A program made the position numbers and the translations under genes. The notes beneath the pieces were generated by a model. The model saw only the letters and a program-made list of their open reading frames with translations. It was not told where the DNA came from and did no database searches. Below, piece by piece: positions 34,348 to 43,265 of a stretch of DNA of 64,000 nt. Source of the stretch: CAUPWF01 sp963515125 (GTDB lineage: Bacteria > Bacillota > Clostridia > Lachnospirales > Lachnospiraceae); assembly GCA_052116865.1 (NCBI GenBank), contig JBQKKG010000001.1, positions 496,001 through 560,000 of the forward strand, given 5' to 3'. The stretch's first letter is position 1, and each line of letters starts with the position of its first letter.

Positions 34348-34893
34348 ATGAAAATAATGATTGCATCAGATATTCATGGCTCTGCATATTATTGCAGTAA
34401 AATGTTAGAGGCTTATCAAAAAGAACATGCCGAACGATTAGTACTGTTAGGAGATTTACTATATCATGGTCCTAGGAACGACTTACCCAAAGATTATAAT
34501 CCAAAAGAAGTAATTTCTATGCTGAACAAGTTGAAAGAGGATATTTTATGTGTGCGAGGTAACTGTGATGCTCAGGTGGATCAAATGGTCCTTGCATTTC
34601 CAATAATGGCCGAATATTGCATTCTTTGTCAAGAAAACTATACTATATATGCAACCCACGGACATGTGTTTCATGAGCAGAATGTTCCACCACTGAAACA
34701 ACGAGATATTCTGATACATGGTCATACTCATATTCCAGCATGTCACGAATATGAACACTATATTTATATGAACCCTGGATCTATAAGTATTCCAAAAGAA
34801 GGGAGTCAAGCGGGGTATATGATAATAGATGGAAAAGACTTTTTATGGAAGGATCTAGATGGCAAGGTGTATAAGCAATACCATTACAAATAA
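34348..34893 (+). CDS. yfcE: YfcE-type metallophosphoesterase
   Basis: A 181-residue phosphodiesterase of the calcineurin-like fold. Metal motifs appear in order: SDIHG near residue 7, LLGDLLYHGPRNDLP near 36, RGNCD near 74, and HGHTHIP near 133, then NPGSISIP. These are the YfcE family signatures; known members cleave model phosphodiesters, but the natural substrate is unclear. ATG 34348 is nine bases from GAGG. The gene follows gntR by five bases and precedes icd by 22, so it is part of the citrate operon, though its job there is not evident. Confidence 0.88.
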   Translation: MKIMIASDIHGSAYYCSKMLEAYQKEHAERLVLLGDLLYHGPRNDLPKDYNPKEVISMLNKLKEDILCVRGNCDAQVDQMVLAFPIMAEYCILCQENYTIYATHGHVFHEQNVPPLKQRDILIHGHTHIPACHEYEHYIYMNPGSISIPKEGSQAGYMIIDGKDFLWKDLDGKVYKQYHYK

Positions 34894-34915
34894 TAGATAA
34901 AAGAGGAGAAATAGT

Positions 34916-36112
34916 ATGAGTAAAATTAAAATGATTACCCCTATTGTGGAGATGGATGGAGATGAAATGACGCGTATTCTTTGGCAGATAATCAAAGATG
35001 AGTTGTTATTACCACACATTGAATTGAATACAGAATATTATGACTTGGGACTTGAGCATAGAAATGCAACCGACGATCTGGTAACCAAAGAGTCTGCAGA
35101 GGCTACTAAAAAATATAAAGTTGCAGTAAAATGTGCTACGATTACACCGAATGCAGCGCGGGTGGATGAATACAAATTAAAAGAAATGTGGAAGAGTCCG
35201 AATGGAACTATCAGAGCCATTCTTGACGGAACAGTTTTTCGTGCTCCTATCGTGGTAAAAGGAATCGAACCTTGTGTTAAAAACTGGAAAAAGCCAATCA
35301 CAATAGCGCGTCATGCATATGGGGATGTATATAAAGGGAGTGAGATGAAAATACCACAGGCAGGCAAGGTAGAATTAGTCTATACTGCGGAAGATGGAAC
35401 AATAACAAAAGAATTAGTGCACAACTTTTCCGGGGCGGGAATTGTACAAGGAATGCACAATGTCAATGAGTCTATTGAGAGTTTTGCAAGAAGTTGCTTT
35501 AATTACGCATTAGATATTAAACAGGATCTTTGGTTTGCTACAAAGGATACTATTTCTAAACAATACGATCATACCTTTAAAGATATTTTTCAAGAAATTT
35601 TCGATGCAGAATATAAAGAGTTATTTCAACAAGCAGAAATCACCTATTTCTACACCCTTATAGATGATGCCGTTGCTCGCGTTATGAAGTCAGAAGGCGG
35701 TTACATTTGGGCATGTAAAAACTATGATGGAGATGTAATGAGCGACATGATTTCCTCAGCATTTGGCTCATTAGCTATGATGACATCTGTATTAGTCTCT
35801 CCAGATGGATATTATGAGTATGAAGCCGCACACGGGACGGTACAGCGCCATTATTATAAACATCTGAAAGGAGAAGAAACTTCTACAAATTCCGTGGCAA
35901 CAATTTTTGCATGGAGTGGTGCTTTAAGGAAACGTGGCGAACTAGATGCCAATCAAGAATTAATTGCATTTGCTGATAAATTAGAAAAAGTTACGATTCA
36001 AACAATTGAAGAAGGAGAAATGACAAAAGATTTAGCCTTGATTACTTCGATTCCGAATCCGAAAGTTCTAAATAGTAAAGAATTTATCAAAGCAATCGGT
36101 CGTAGATTGTAA
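34916..36112 (+). CDS. icd: NADP-dependent isocitrate dehydrogenase
   Basis: Oxidative decarboxylation of isocitrate to 2-oxoglutarate, making NADPH. The 398 residues follow the homodimeric type II family (the eukaryote-like form) rather than the E. coli type: IVEMDGDEMTRILWQ at the start, NGTIRAILDGTVFR near 100, KNYDGDVMSDM near 268 and EAAHGTVQRHYY near 305, the last lining the NADP site. ATG 34916 follows AGAGGAG. It ends the Re-citrate synthase operon. Aconitase, needed between the two enzymes, is not in this window. Confidence 0.94.
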   Translation: MSKIKMITPIVEMDGDEMTRILWQIIKDELLLPHIELNTEYYDLGLEHRNATDDLVTKESAEATKKYKVAVKCATITPNAARVDEYKLKEMWKSPNGTIRAILDGTVFRAPIVVKGIEPCVKNWKKPITIARHAYGDVYKGSEMKIPQAGKVELVYTAEDGTITKELVHNFSGAGIVQGMHNVNESIESFARSCFNYALDIKQDLWFATKDTISKQYDHTFKDIFQEIFDAEYKELFQQAEITYFYTLIDDAVARVMKSEGGYIWACKNYDGDVMSDMISSAFGSLAMMTSVLVSPDGYYEYEAAHGTVQRHYYKHLKGEETSTNSVATIFAWSGALRKRGELDANQELIAFADKLEKVTIQTIEEGEMTKDLALITSIPNPKVLNSKEFIKAIGRRL

Positions 36113-36114
36113 TA

Positions 36115-36156
36115 CTAATAAGGACTGCTCTTCCCAAGGAGAGCAGTCCTTATTAG
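36115..36156. terminator. Bidirectional terminator between icd and the ABC-F gene
   Basis: A 17-bp perfect stem (36115-36131 with 36140-36156) with an 8-base loop lies between two convergent genes. T-rich ends are part of the stem; no separate long T-run follows. Confidence 0.75.
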
Positions 36157-36165
36157 TTACAGGAG

Positions 36166-38106
36166 TTACTCTATTGCTAACGTTTCCCAAAGCTCATACA
36201 ATTCATCTAATTGCTCTGTTATTCTGGCTTTTTCCTCACTGAGGTTCCGACATTCTAACGAATTTGTAAACACCTCTTCTTGAGTCATTAGCGTATCAAT
36301 TTCTAGATTGCGTTCCTCTAATTTGGCGATTTTTTCCTCTGTTTTTTTAAGATCATTTTGTCGTTTTCGTGCTTTTGCTTGGGCTTCTTTCTGTGCCTGC
36401 CAATCTAATTTTGTATCAGATTCTGTGGTTGCAACATCCGCTACATCATTCCTTGTATTTGATGAAGTATTTTCGGAATTAGAGGCATATGTGGCAGTCA
36501 ACTCTATCTTTTTCTCTAAATAATAATCATAGTTACCAATGTAGTTAACAATTGTTTGATTGATCAAGTCTAGAATCCGGGTAGCAGTCTGGTTGATAAA
36601 ATAACGATCATGCGACACATATAATACAGTTCCGGTATAATCGTCGATTGCCTTTTCAAGTATTTCCTTAGATGCAATATCTAAATGATTGGTAGGTTCA
36701 TCTAGAATCAAAAAGTTAGCTTCTGATAGCATTAGTTTAGCTAGAGAAACACGGCCACGTTCACCACCACTTAAGTCCCCAATACGTTTGAATACATCGT
36801 CAGCGGTAAATAAAAAAGCAGCCAAAGTATTGCGTATTTGTGTATTTGATAATTGTGGATACGCATCAGAAATTTCTTCAAAAATCGTTTTTTCCATATG
36901 AAGTACATGATGTTCCTGATCGTAATATCCGACATTCACATTGGTACCTAATGAACAAACCCCACTATCCGGTGATAATATTTTATTGATAATCTTTAAC
37001 AATGTTGTTTTTCCGGTACCATTATCACCAATGATTGCAACATGCTCTCCACGCTTTATCTGGAAGTTGATATTTTGGAATAGGTTAGCTGAAGGAAAAG
37101 CTTTACATAGATTTTCAACTTGTAATACATCTGTCCCACTAATTGAACTTGGTTCTAAACAAAAATGCATTTCATTAGATTCTTCTACTGGTTTATCAAG
37201 AGGTTGAATTTTTGCAAGCGCTTTTTCTCGGCTCTCTGCACGTTTGATTGATTTTTCTCTATTAAATGATTTTAATTTTTGGATGACATCTTCTTGATGC
37301 TTTATTACCTGCTGTTGCTTCATATACTCCTTGAGCTTTGCCTCTCTTAATTGTTGCTTTTTTTCTGCAAACTCACTATAATTGCCCAGATATGTAGCGA
37401 TTGAACCTGATTCAATTTCAATCACTTTTGTTACAACGCGATTAATAAAATAACGATCATGGGATACAATTAATACAGCACCAGGATAATTTATTAAATA
37501 GGTTTCCAACCAGGCAATAGAATTCATATCCAAATGATTGGTAGGTTCATCCAGTAACAGAATGTCTGGTTTGGTTAGTAATAACTTTCCAAGTGAAATT
37601 CTAGTTTTTTGTCCCCCTGAAAGTGCAGACACATTTTTTGAAAATTCTGATTCATCAAAGCCAAGTCCTTTTAAAACGCCAATTAACTCACTGTGATAGG
37701 CATATCCATTGGCTTGTTCAAAAGCAGAAGTAAGTCTATGATAAGTTTGTAAATGAAGTTCCAATTCTGAACCTTCTAAATGATTCATCTCTTGTTCCAT
37801 ATCTCGAATTTGCTCTTCTAGAGCAATGATATCAGCTTTTGCTGTTTTTAATTCTTCTAAAATTGTATTTCCTGTAATTAAATCTTGATGTTGAGAGAGA
37901 TACCCGATTGTTTTTCCTTTTGAAATTATAATTTCCCCACTATCTGCTGGCTCTTCATCCATGATTATTTTAAGAATTGTAGACTTTCCGGCACCATTGA
38001 GTCCAACCAAAGCTGCTTTTTCACGGTCTTCTATATGAAAATTTCCATTTGAAATAATAAGCTGGTCTCCAAATGATTTATTTAAATTATGGCAAGCTAA
38101 AATCAT
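36166..38106 (-). CDS. ABC-F family ATP-binding protein
   Basis: A 646-residue protein with two ABC ATPase domains and no membrane part, so it is a ribosome-acting ABC-F protein rather than a transporter. Domain one has GLNGAGKST near residue 36, LSGGQKTR near 150 and LLLDEPTNHLD. A linker (about 245-320) is basic and helical, as in the ribosome-reaching arm. Domain two has GDNGTGKTT, LSGGERGR and LILDEPTNHLD. A C-terminal charged coiled coil (about 565-646) follows. GGAGG nine bases upstream sets the start at 38106; the ATGs further up lack one. It resembles housekeeping YdiF/YfmM-like members. No antibiotic-type leader peptide or attenuator is visible. Confidence 0.9.
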   Translation of the reverse strand: MILACHNLNKSFGDQLIISNGNFHIEDREKAALVGLNGAGKSTILKIIMDEEPADSGEIIISKGKTIGYLSQHQDLITGNTILEELKTAKADIIALEEQIRDMEQEMNHLEGSELELHLQTYHRLTSAFEQANGYAYHSELIGVLKGLGFDESEFSKNVSALSGGQKTRISLGKLLLTKPDILLLDEPTNHLDMNSIAWLETYLINYPGAVLIVSHDRYFINRVVTKVIEIESGSIATYLGNYSEFAEKKQQLREAKLKEYMKQQQVIKHQEDVIQKLKSFNREKSIKRAESREKALAKIQPLDKPVEESNEMHFCLEPSSISGTDVLQVENLCKAFPSANLFQNINFQIKRGEHVAIIGDNGTGKTTLLKIINKILSPDSGVCSLGTNVNVGYYDQEHHVLHMEKTIFEEISDAYPQLSNTQIRNTLAAFLFTADDVFKRIGDLSGGERGRVSLAKLMLSEANFLILDEPTNHLDIASKEILEKAIDDYTGTVLYVSHDRYFINQTATRILDLINQTIVNYIGNYDYYLEKKIELTATYASNSENTSSNTRNDVADVATTESDTKLDWQAQKEAQAKARKRQNDLKKTEEKIAKLEERNLEIDTLMTQEEVFTNSLECRNLSEEKARITEQLDELYELWETLAIE

Positions 38107-38141
38107 AATTACCTCCAAATTACTTTGAAACATTGACATTA

Positions 38142-38172
38142 TCGTTATCATTATAACGAATATTGCAGAAAA
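38142..38172 (-). promoter_or_regulatory. Promoter of the ABC-F gene with overlapping inverted repeat
   Basis: On the minus strand, TTGTAT, a 16-base spacer and TATAAT lead to the ABC-F gene. The -10 lies in TCGTTAT-CATT-ATAACGA (38142-38159), an inverted repeat with 7-bp arms that could bind a repressor. Confidence 0.5.
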
Positions 38173-38185
38173 TACAACTAAAAGT

Positions 38186-38214
38186 TTGACTTTAAAGTAC
38201 TAATTATATATAAT
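38186..38214 (+). promoter_or_regulatory. Promoter of the rex operon
   Basis: TTGACT (38186-38191), 17 bases and TATAAT (38209-38214) lie 35 bases before the GTG start of rex and face away from the ABC-F promoter. No clear Rex site is present here. Confidence 0.75.
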
Positions 38215-38248
38215 TGAACCTAGACATAGAAGGGGAAGGTGAAAACCA

Positions 38249-38896
38249 GTGGAAGAAAGAGAGATTTCTCAGGCAGTAATTAATAGATTGCCTAGATATT
38301 ATCGATACCTAGGTGAATTAATAGAAAACGGTGTAGAACGTATTTCATCTAATGATTTGAGTAAACGTATGAAAGTAACAGCTTCTCAAATTCGGCAGGA
38401 TTTAAATAATTTCGGAGGATTCGGGCAACAAGGCTATGGCTACAATGTGAAATATCTCTATACGGAAATAGGTAAGATTTTAGGGTTGGACGAAGATCAT
38501 AATATTATTATTGTGGGTGCCGGTAATTTAGGACAAGCGTTAGCAAATTATGCTGCTTTTGAAAGAAGAGGATTTATATTAAAGGGTATTTTTGATGTGA
38601 ACCCAACATTGGCAGGAATGACGATACGTGGAGTTGAGATTCGTATGATGGATGAACTAAAGTCCTTCGTTCGAAACAATAATATTGAAATTGCGGTTCT
38701 TACCATTCCTAAGACAAAAGCGATTGAAGTTGCAAATGTATTAGTAGAAAATGGAGTACAAGCTATTTGGAATTTTGCCCATACAGATTTAAACTTGCCA
38801 AGTAATATTATTGTTGAAAATGTACATTTGTCAGAAAGTTTAATGCGGCTGTCCTATAATATTAGCAGATATAACGACGAACATAAGGACGACTAA
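38249..38896 (+). CDS. rex: Redox-sensing transcriptional repressor Rex
   Basis: Dimeric repressor that senses the NADH/NAD+ ratio and controls fermentation genes. The 215 residues have an N-terminal winged helix (about 1-75: RISSNDLSKRMKVTASQIRQD, in parts SSNDLSKRM and SQIRQDLNNFGGFG) and a Rossmann domain with VGAGNLGQAL near residue 92. The C-terminal helix that swaps between subunits closes the protein. The start is GTG 38249, eight bases after GGGGAAGG. A perfect clostridial Rex site occurs in this window in front of the alcohol dehydrogenase at 53949. Confidence 0.95.
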   Translation: MEEREISQAVINRLPRYYRYLGELIENGVERISSNDLSKRMKVTASQIRQDLNNFGGFGQQGYGYNVKYLYTEIGKILGLDEDHNIIIVGAGNLGQALANYAAFERRGFILKGIFDVNPTLAGMTIRGVEIRMMDELKSFVRNNNIEIAVLTIPKTKAIEVANVLVENGVQAIWNFAHTDLNLPSNIIVENVHLSESLMRLSYNISRYNDEHKDD

Positions 38897-38897
38897 T

Positions 38898-39260
38898 ATG
38901 ATTGTTGGTGTAGGAATAGATATGATTGAAATAGAACGTGTAGCGAAGGCGTGCTCCAAGCAGGCTTTCTTTACACGTTGTTTTTCCGTTGTGGAACAAG
39001 AATTGGTAAAAGATAACCCTCAAAGGGCTGCCGGTAATTTTGCAGTAAAAGAAGCAGTATCCAAGGTATTTGGTACAGGTATTTGGGGATTTTCCTTATC
39101 TGATATAGAAGTATTACGTGATAATAATGGAAAACCTTATGTCAACTTATATCATCAGGCAAAACAAGTGGCTCGTGAATTAGGGATCCTTACCATTCAC
39201 ATTTCTATATCAAATACAAATGGTATGGCCATAGCCATGGCAGTGGGAGAAGGTGAATAA
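38898..39260 (+). CDS. acpS: Holo-[acyl-carrier-protein] synthase
   Basis: Transfers 4'-phosphopantetheine from CoA to the serine of acyl carrier protein. The 120-residue protein carries VGVGIDMIEIERV at the start, which holds the Mg2+-binding Asp, and FAVKEAVSKVFGTG near residue 50, the family signature. ATG 38898 follows the rex stop by one base. The pairing with nnr and alr downstream is the common Firmicute arrangement. Confidence 0.94.
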   Translation: MIVGVGIDMIEIERVAKACSKQAFFTRCFSVVEQELVKDNPQRAAGNFAVKEAVSKVFGTGIWGFSLSDIEVLRDNNGKPYVNLYHQAKQVARELGILTIHISISNTNGMAIAMAVGEGE

Positions 39261-39261
39261 T

Positions 39262-40806
39262 GTGCAATACTTACCAACAGGAAAACAGATGAAAAATGGT
39301 GATAGAAAGACAATAGAAGAAATCGGAATATCATCTAGCATTTTGATGGAACGGGCTGCGTTAGAAAGTGTCGCTTTCTTGGAAGCACATTGTGATTTAA
39401 CTAGCACATTACTTGTATGTGGAGCTGGCAATAATGGCGGCGATGGTTTGGCAATTGCAAGATTATTATACTTAAAAAAAAGAGCAGTTACCGTGTTCTT
39501 TGTGGGGCATGAAACACAATGTAGTTCTGAGACAAAATTGCAGCTTAAGATATTAAGTGCTTATAATATACCGATTATTAAGAGCATAGACTTAAAAATT
39601 AATGGAAAATATAGTACCATTGTTGACTGTATCTTTGGCGTTGGATTATCCCGGCCAATAATTGGAGTCCTTGCATCTTTGATTAAAGAACTAAATAAAA
39701 TGCAGGGAAAGAAGGTATCCATTGATGTACCATCCGGAATATGTGCAGATACTGGGCAGGTGCTTGGATGTGCCTTTCGAGCAGATTACACAATTTCTAT
39801 AGCATATGATAAACTTGGTACACAATTATATCCAGGAAAGGACTATGCGGGTACTACTAAGGTTGTGGATATCGGTATTGAGTCCTGTGTGTTTAATAAT
39901 GAACACGTGTGTATAACCTATAACCGGCAAGATGCCAGTGCATTATTACCTGCAAGAAAGGCTGATTCACATAAAGGAACATATGGAAAATTATTAATCA
40001 TTGCAGGTAGTATGGGGATGTCAGGTGCTGCTTATTTTTGTGCAAGAGCGGCATATGCTGTGGGTGCAGGAATTGTGCAGATTTATACCCCGGATGTGAA
40101 TCGTGAAATATTACAACAACAATTACCGGAAGCTATTGTAACCACTTATTCAGTTGATAAATTCGATGATACAAATCTGTTAAAACTTCTTGCCTGGGCT
40201 GATTATATCGTCATTGGACCTGGGATTGGTCAAAGTATCATTGCAAGAAAAATCATTCATACTGTAATTACGTGGGATAAATGTGGCCTTTTGATTGATG
40301 CAGACGGATTAAATATTCTTTCGAATGAGTTGGAACTACTGGAGGACCATAAGAATAGTATAATAATAACTCCGCATATGAAAGAAATGAGTAGACTTTT
40401 AAAAAAATCAGTGGAGACAGTACAATCACAGTCTAGGTCATTAACAGCTTGTTTTTGTAAACGATATCATGTTACTTGTATATTAAAAAATTCCAGATCA
40501 TTTGTAATTGATACAATGCATCCTGATTATCTAAATATTACTGGGAATTCTGCAATGGCAAAGGCTGGTTCAGGGGATGTACTTGCTGGTATAATCGCAG
40601 GGTTATTGGTACAGGGAGTAAGCGATTATTATGGTGCAACTCTAGGCGTATATTTACATGGATTGGCAGGAGATTATGCACAAGAGGCACTCGGAAGTTA
40701 TAGTGTATTAGCAAGCGATTTGATACAACATATAAGTAAAGCATTAAAAGGACTTGAAGAGGTGAAAGATAGTGAAAACATACACAAGAGTATATGCAAG
40801 AATTGA
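39262..40806 (+). CDS. nnr: Bifunctional NAD(P)H-hydrate repair enzyme (epimerase/dehydratase)
   Basis: Repairs damaged, hydrated NAD(P)H. The 514 residues are two joined domains. The N-terminal epimerase (YjeF_N, about 1-210) has GAGNNGGDGLAIARLL near residue 55. The C-terminal dehydratase (about 225-500) has a ribokinase-like fold with GSMGMSGAA, IGPGIG and GNSAMAKAGSGDVLAG. The start GTG 39262 lies eight bases after AGAAGG; the in-frame GTG at 39253 is inside acpS. The end overlaps alr by 35 bases, so translation is coupled. Confidence 0.92.
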   Translation: MQYLPTGKQMKNGDRKTIEEIGISSSILMERAALESVAFLEAHCDLTSTLLVCGAGNNGGDGLAIARLLYLKKRAVTVFFVGHETQCSSETKLQLKILSAYNIPIIKSIDLKINGKYSTIVDCIFGVGLSRPIIGVLASLIKELNKMQGKKVSIDVPSGICADTGQVLGCAFRADYTISIAYDKLGTQLYPGKDYAGTTKVVDIGIESCVFNNEHVCITYNRQDASALLPARKADSHKGTYGKLLIIAGSMGMSGAAYFCARAAYAVGAGIVQIYTPDVNREILQQQLPEAIVTTYSVDKFDDTNLLKLLAWADYIVIGPGIGQSIIARKIIHTVITWDKCGLLIDADGLNILSNELELLEDHKNSIIITPHMKEMSRLLKKSVETVQSQSRSLTACFCKRYHVTCILKNSRSFVIDTMHPDYLNITGNSAMAKAGSGDVLAGIIAGLLVQGVSDYYGATLGVYLHGLAGDYAQEALGSYSVLASDLIQHISKALKGLEEVKDSENIHKSICKN

Positions 40807-41944
40807 CATGGATGCAATTGCATATAATATAAATCAAATGAAACTTCATATTCATAAGCAAACGCAAATTATGGTTGTAATTAAAGCCGACGGATACGGA
40901 CATGGAGCGGTTCCAATTGCTGCAATGTTAGAAAAGCAATCCTATATATGGGGATTTGCGGTTGCAACATTAGATGAGGCGGTTGTCCTTCGAACCGAAG
41001 GAATCAAAAAACCGATACTAGTACTTGGGTGTATATTTCCAGATCAATATAGAGAAATGTTAGATCATGATATTCGAATGAATGTTTATACCGAAGAAAT
41101 GGCACAATCCATCTCCGAAATGGCGATAGAGGAAAATAAAAAAGCATACTTGCATATTAAATTAGATACTGGCATGGGGAGACTTGGATTTGCAATTCAG
41201 GAAGATAGCATCAAAGCCATTCAACGGATTAGCAACATGAAACATGTAGAGATGGAAGGGATTTTCACACATTTTGCAACAGCAGATGAACTTGATAAAA
41301 CATTTGCCCAGAAGCAAATAGAAAGTTATCAATGGATGGTGGATCATCTCAATAAAGTAGGTGTTTCTTTTTCTCATGGGCATTGTTCTAATAGTGCTGG
41401 TATTATCGACTTACCAGAAGCTAATTTTGACATTGTAAGAGCTGGGATTGCAACATACGGACTATACCCATCAGAGGAAGTGAAAAAATCAAACGTTGAT
41501 TTGAAACCAGCCATGGCTTTAAAAAGTCATATTGCATTTGTTAAAACAATACAACCAGGAACGCCGGTAAGTTATGGAAGTACGTTTGTTGCTAAGGAAG
41601 AAATGCGTATTGCTACTATTCCGGTCGGATATGCAGATGGATATCCAAGGAGTTTATCAAATAAAGGCTATGTACTAATTCGCGGGAGGAGAGCCCCTAT
41701 CGTAGGTAGGATTTGTATGGACCAATTTATGGTAGATGTGTCACATATAAAGGATGCACAATTTGGAGATAAGGTTACGCTGATTGGCAAGGATGGAGAG
41801 GAATATCTATCTGTAGAAATTTTAGGGGATCTATCGGAACGTTTTAATTATGAATTTGTATGTGATTTAGGCAAACGAATTCCTCGTGTATATATGCACG
41901 ATGGGAAAGTAGAAGAACAAATTGACTATTTTGCTAAAAAATAA
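40772..41944 (+). CDS. alr: Alanine racemase
   Basis: PLP enzyme making D-alanine for peptidoglycan. The 390-residue protein has the PLP lysine K38 in VVIKADGYGHGA, a TIM barrel, and the C-terminal beta domain with VSYGSTF (catalytic Tyr of the partner) and GRICMDQFMVDVS. GTG 40772 is preceded by GAGGTGAAAG and starts within nnr. It is followed by mazF without a mazE antitoxin, as discussed under findings. A catabolic racemase is less likely in this operon. Confidence 0.95.
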   Translation: MKTYTRVYARIDMDAIAYNINQMKLHIHKQTQIMVVIKADGYGHGAVPIAAMLEKQSYIWGFAVATLDEAVVLRTEGIKKPILVLGCIFPDQYREMLDHDIRMNVYTEEMAQSISEMAIEENKKAYLHIKLDTGMGRLGFAIQEDSIKAIQRISNMKHVEMEGIFTHFATADELDKTFAQKQIESYQWMVDHLNKVGVSFSHGHCSNSAGIIDLPEANFDIVRAGIATYGLYPSEEVKKSNVDLKPAMALKSHIAFVKTIQPGTPVSYGSTFVAKEEMRIATIPVGYADGYPRSLSNKGYVLIRGRRAPIVGRICMDQFMVDVSHIKDAQFGDKVTLIGKDGEEYLSVEILGDLSERFNYEFVCDLGKRIPRVYMHDGKVEEQIDYFAKK

Positions 41945-42014
41945 AGAGATAGAATACATCCGATTAAATTGGAAATACTAACAAGTATCAAAAACTAATC
42001 GGAGAGTGAGTGTA

Positions 42015-42362
42015 GTGTTCATAAGACGTGGAGATATTTTTTATGCGGATTTGAGTCCAGTTGTTGGCTCAGAGCAAGGGGGAGTCAGGCCAGTACTGAT
42101 TATTCAAAATGATATAGGTAATAAACATAGTCCAACTGTAATTTGTGCAGCTATTACATCTAAAATGAATAAGGCGAAACTGCCAACTCATGTAGAAATA
42201 GATGCCAGCAGATATCAAATAGTGAGAAACTCTGTTATTTTATTAGAACAGGTTCGGACAATTGATAAACAAAGATTAAGAGAATTAGTATGTCACTTAG
42301 ATAATGAACTAATGAAAAAGGTTGATGAAGCGTTATTAATAAGTCTAGAGCTTCATACATAG
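42015..42362 (+). CDS. mazF: MazF/PemK-type endoribonuclease toxin
   Basis: A 115-residue sequence-specific mRNA endonuclease of the MazF (EndoA) family. Motifs: RRGDIFYADLSPVVGSEQGG at residues 3-22, RPVLIIQND with the catalytic Arg, AAITSK with the Thr, and LLEQVRTIDKQRL. GTG 42015 is eight bases from GGAGAG; GTG 42006 overlaps that site. The residues needed for cleavage appear intact. In Bacillus the antitoxin MazE is encoded just upstream; here alr ends 70 bases before and no antitoxin frame fits in the gap. Confidence 0.9.
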   Translation: MFIRRGDIFYADLSPVVGSEQGGVRPVLIIQNDIGNKHSPTVICAAITSKMNKAKLPTHVEIDASRYQIVRNSVILLEQVRTIDKQRLRELVCHLDNELMKKVDEALLISLELHT

Positions 42363-42377
42363 AAAAGGAGTTATATT

Positions 42378-43226
42378 ATGGAGGAGGATATCAATCTTCT
42401 GCAAAGGATGAAACGTATGTTTTCAACTGAAATTGAAGATGATGATGTAGCAGAAGAAATCATCTCAATGGTTGATGAAGGTCATGAGCAAGGGCTATTT
42501 GTGGGAAGTGAAGGGGAACTTATCAGAAATATCTTTGAATATGCAGATAAAGATGCGAAGGATATCATGACACATCGAAAGAACATTATTCTATTAAATG
42601 GTTCCGAAAATATTGAGGAAGCGTTAAATTTTATATTAAGTCAAGTAAACTCTAGATTTCCTGTATATGTGGACGAAATCGACAATATCATCGGCGTATT
42701 GCATTTACGCGATGCAATGAAATGTTATTTTGATGAAAAACTAAGGAATATTCCAATTAAAGAATTGAAACAGTATTTACGACCGGCCAGCTTTATCCCA
42801 GAGACAAAGAGTATTGATAGTCTATTCCGTAAAATGCAATCTGAGAAAACGCATATGGTAATTGTAGTAGATGAATATGGGCAAATAGCTGGATTGGTTA
42901 CAATGGAGGATATTATTGAAGAAATTGTAGGAAATATACAAGATGAATATGATGATGATGAAGAATTTATTGTAAGTCAGTTAGATGGTACATATTTGAT
43001 AAAGGGGTTAACAGAATTAGATGACGTAGAGGAGGTCTTGCAGATTTCTTTTGATAAAGAGGAGTGTGATACATTAAATGGATTTTTAATCATGCAATTA
43101 GAGCACATTCCGAGTGGGAATGAAGAATGTATCATCTCTTATAAAGGATATATTTTTCAGGTTCTTGAAATAGAAAACAATATGATTCAGTTGGTTAAAG
43201 TTGAAAAGACTGTAGAAGAATGTTAA
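42378..43226 (+). CDS. CBS-pair and CorC domain protein (soluble)
   Basis: A 282-residue protein with a CBS pair (about residues 65-185, with VPVYVDEIDNIIGVLH-like text: RFPVYVDEIDNIIGVLHL) and a C-terminal transporter-associated CorC/HlyC domain (about 200-280, LNGFLIMQLEHIP). The membrane DUF21 domain found in full-size haemolysin-like (CNNM/TlyC) members is absent, so this is the soluble CorC type linked to magnesium and cobalt handling. ATG 42378 follows AAAAGGAG. It comes 15 bases after mazF. Its regulation partner is unknown. Confidence 0.86.
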   Translation: MEEDINLLQRMKRMFSTEIEDDDVAEEIISMVDEGHEQGLFVGSEGELIRNIFEYADKDAKDIMTHRKNIILLNGSENIEEALNFILSQVNSRFPVYVDEIDNIIGVLHLRDAMKCYFDEKLRNIPIKELKQYLRPASFIPETKSIDSLFRKMQSEKTHMVIVVDEYGQIAGLVTMEDIIEEIVGNIQDEYDDDEEFIVSQLDGTYLIKGLTELDDVEEVLQISFDKEECDTLNGFLIMQLEHIPSGNEECIISYKGYIFQVLEIENNMIQLVKVEKTVEEC

Positions 43227-43265
43227 AATGTTACATGGTGATAACGAAAGAAAAGGAGAATTAGT

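Noticed and set aside
38107..38165. Antibiotic-type attenuator before the ABC-F gene
   Set aside because: No leader peptide frame or alternative hairpins are visible; the leader is short.
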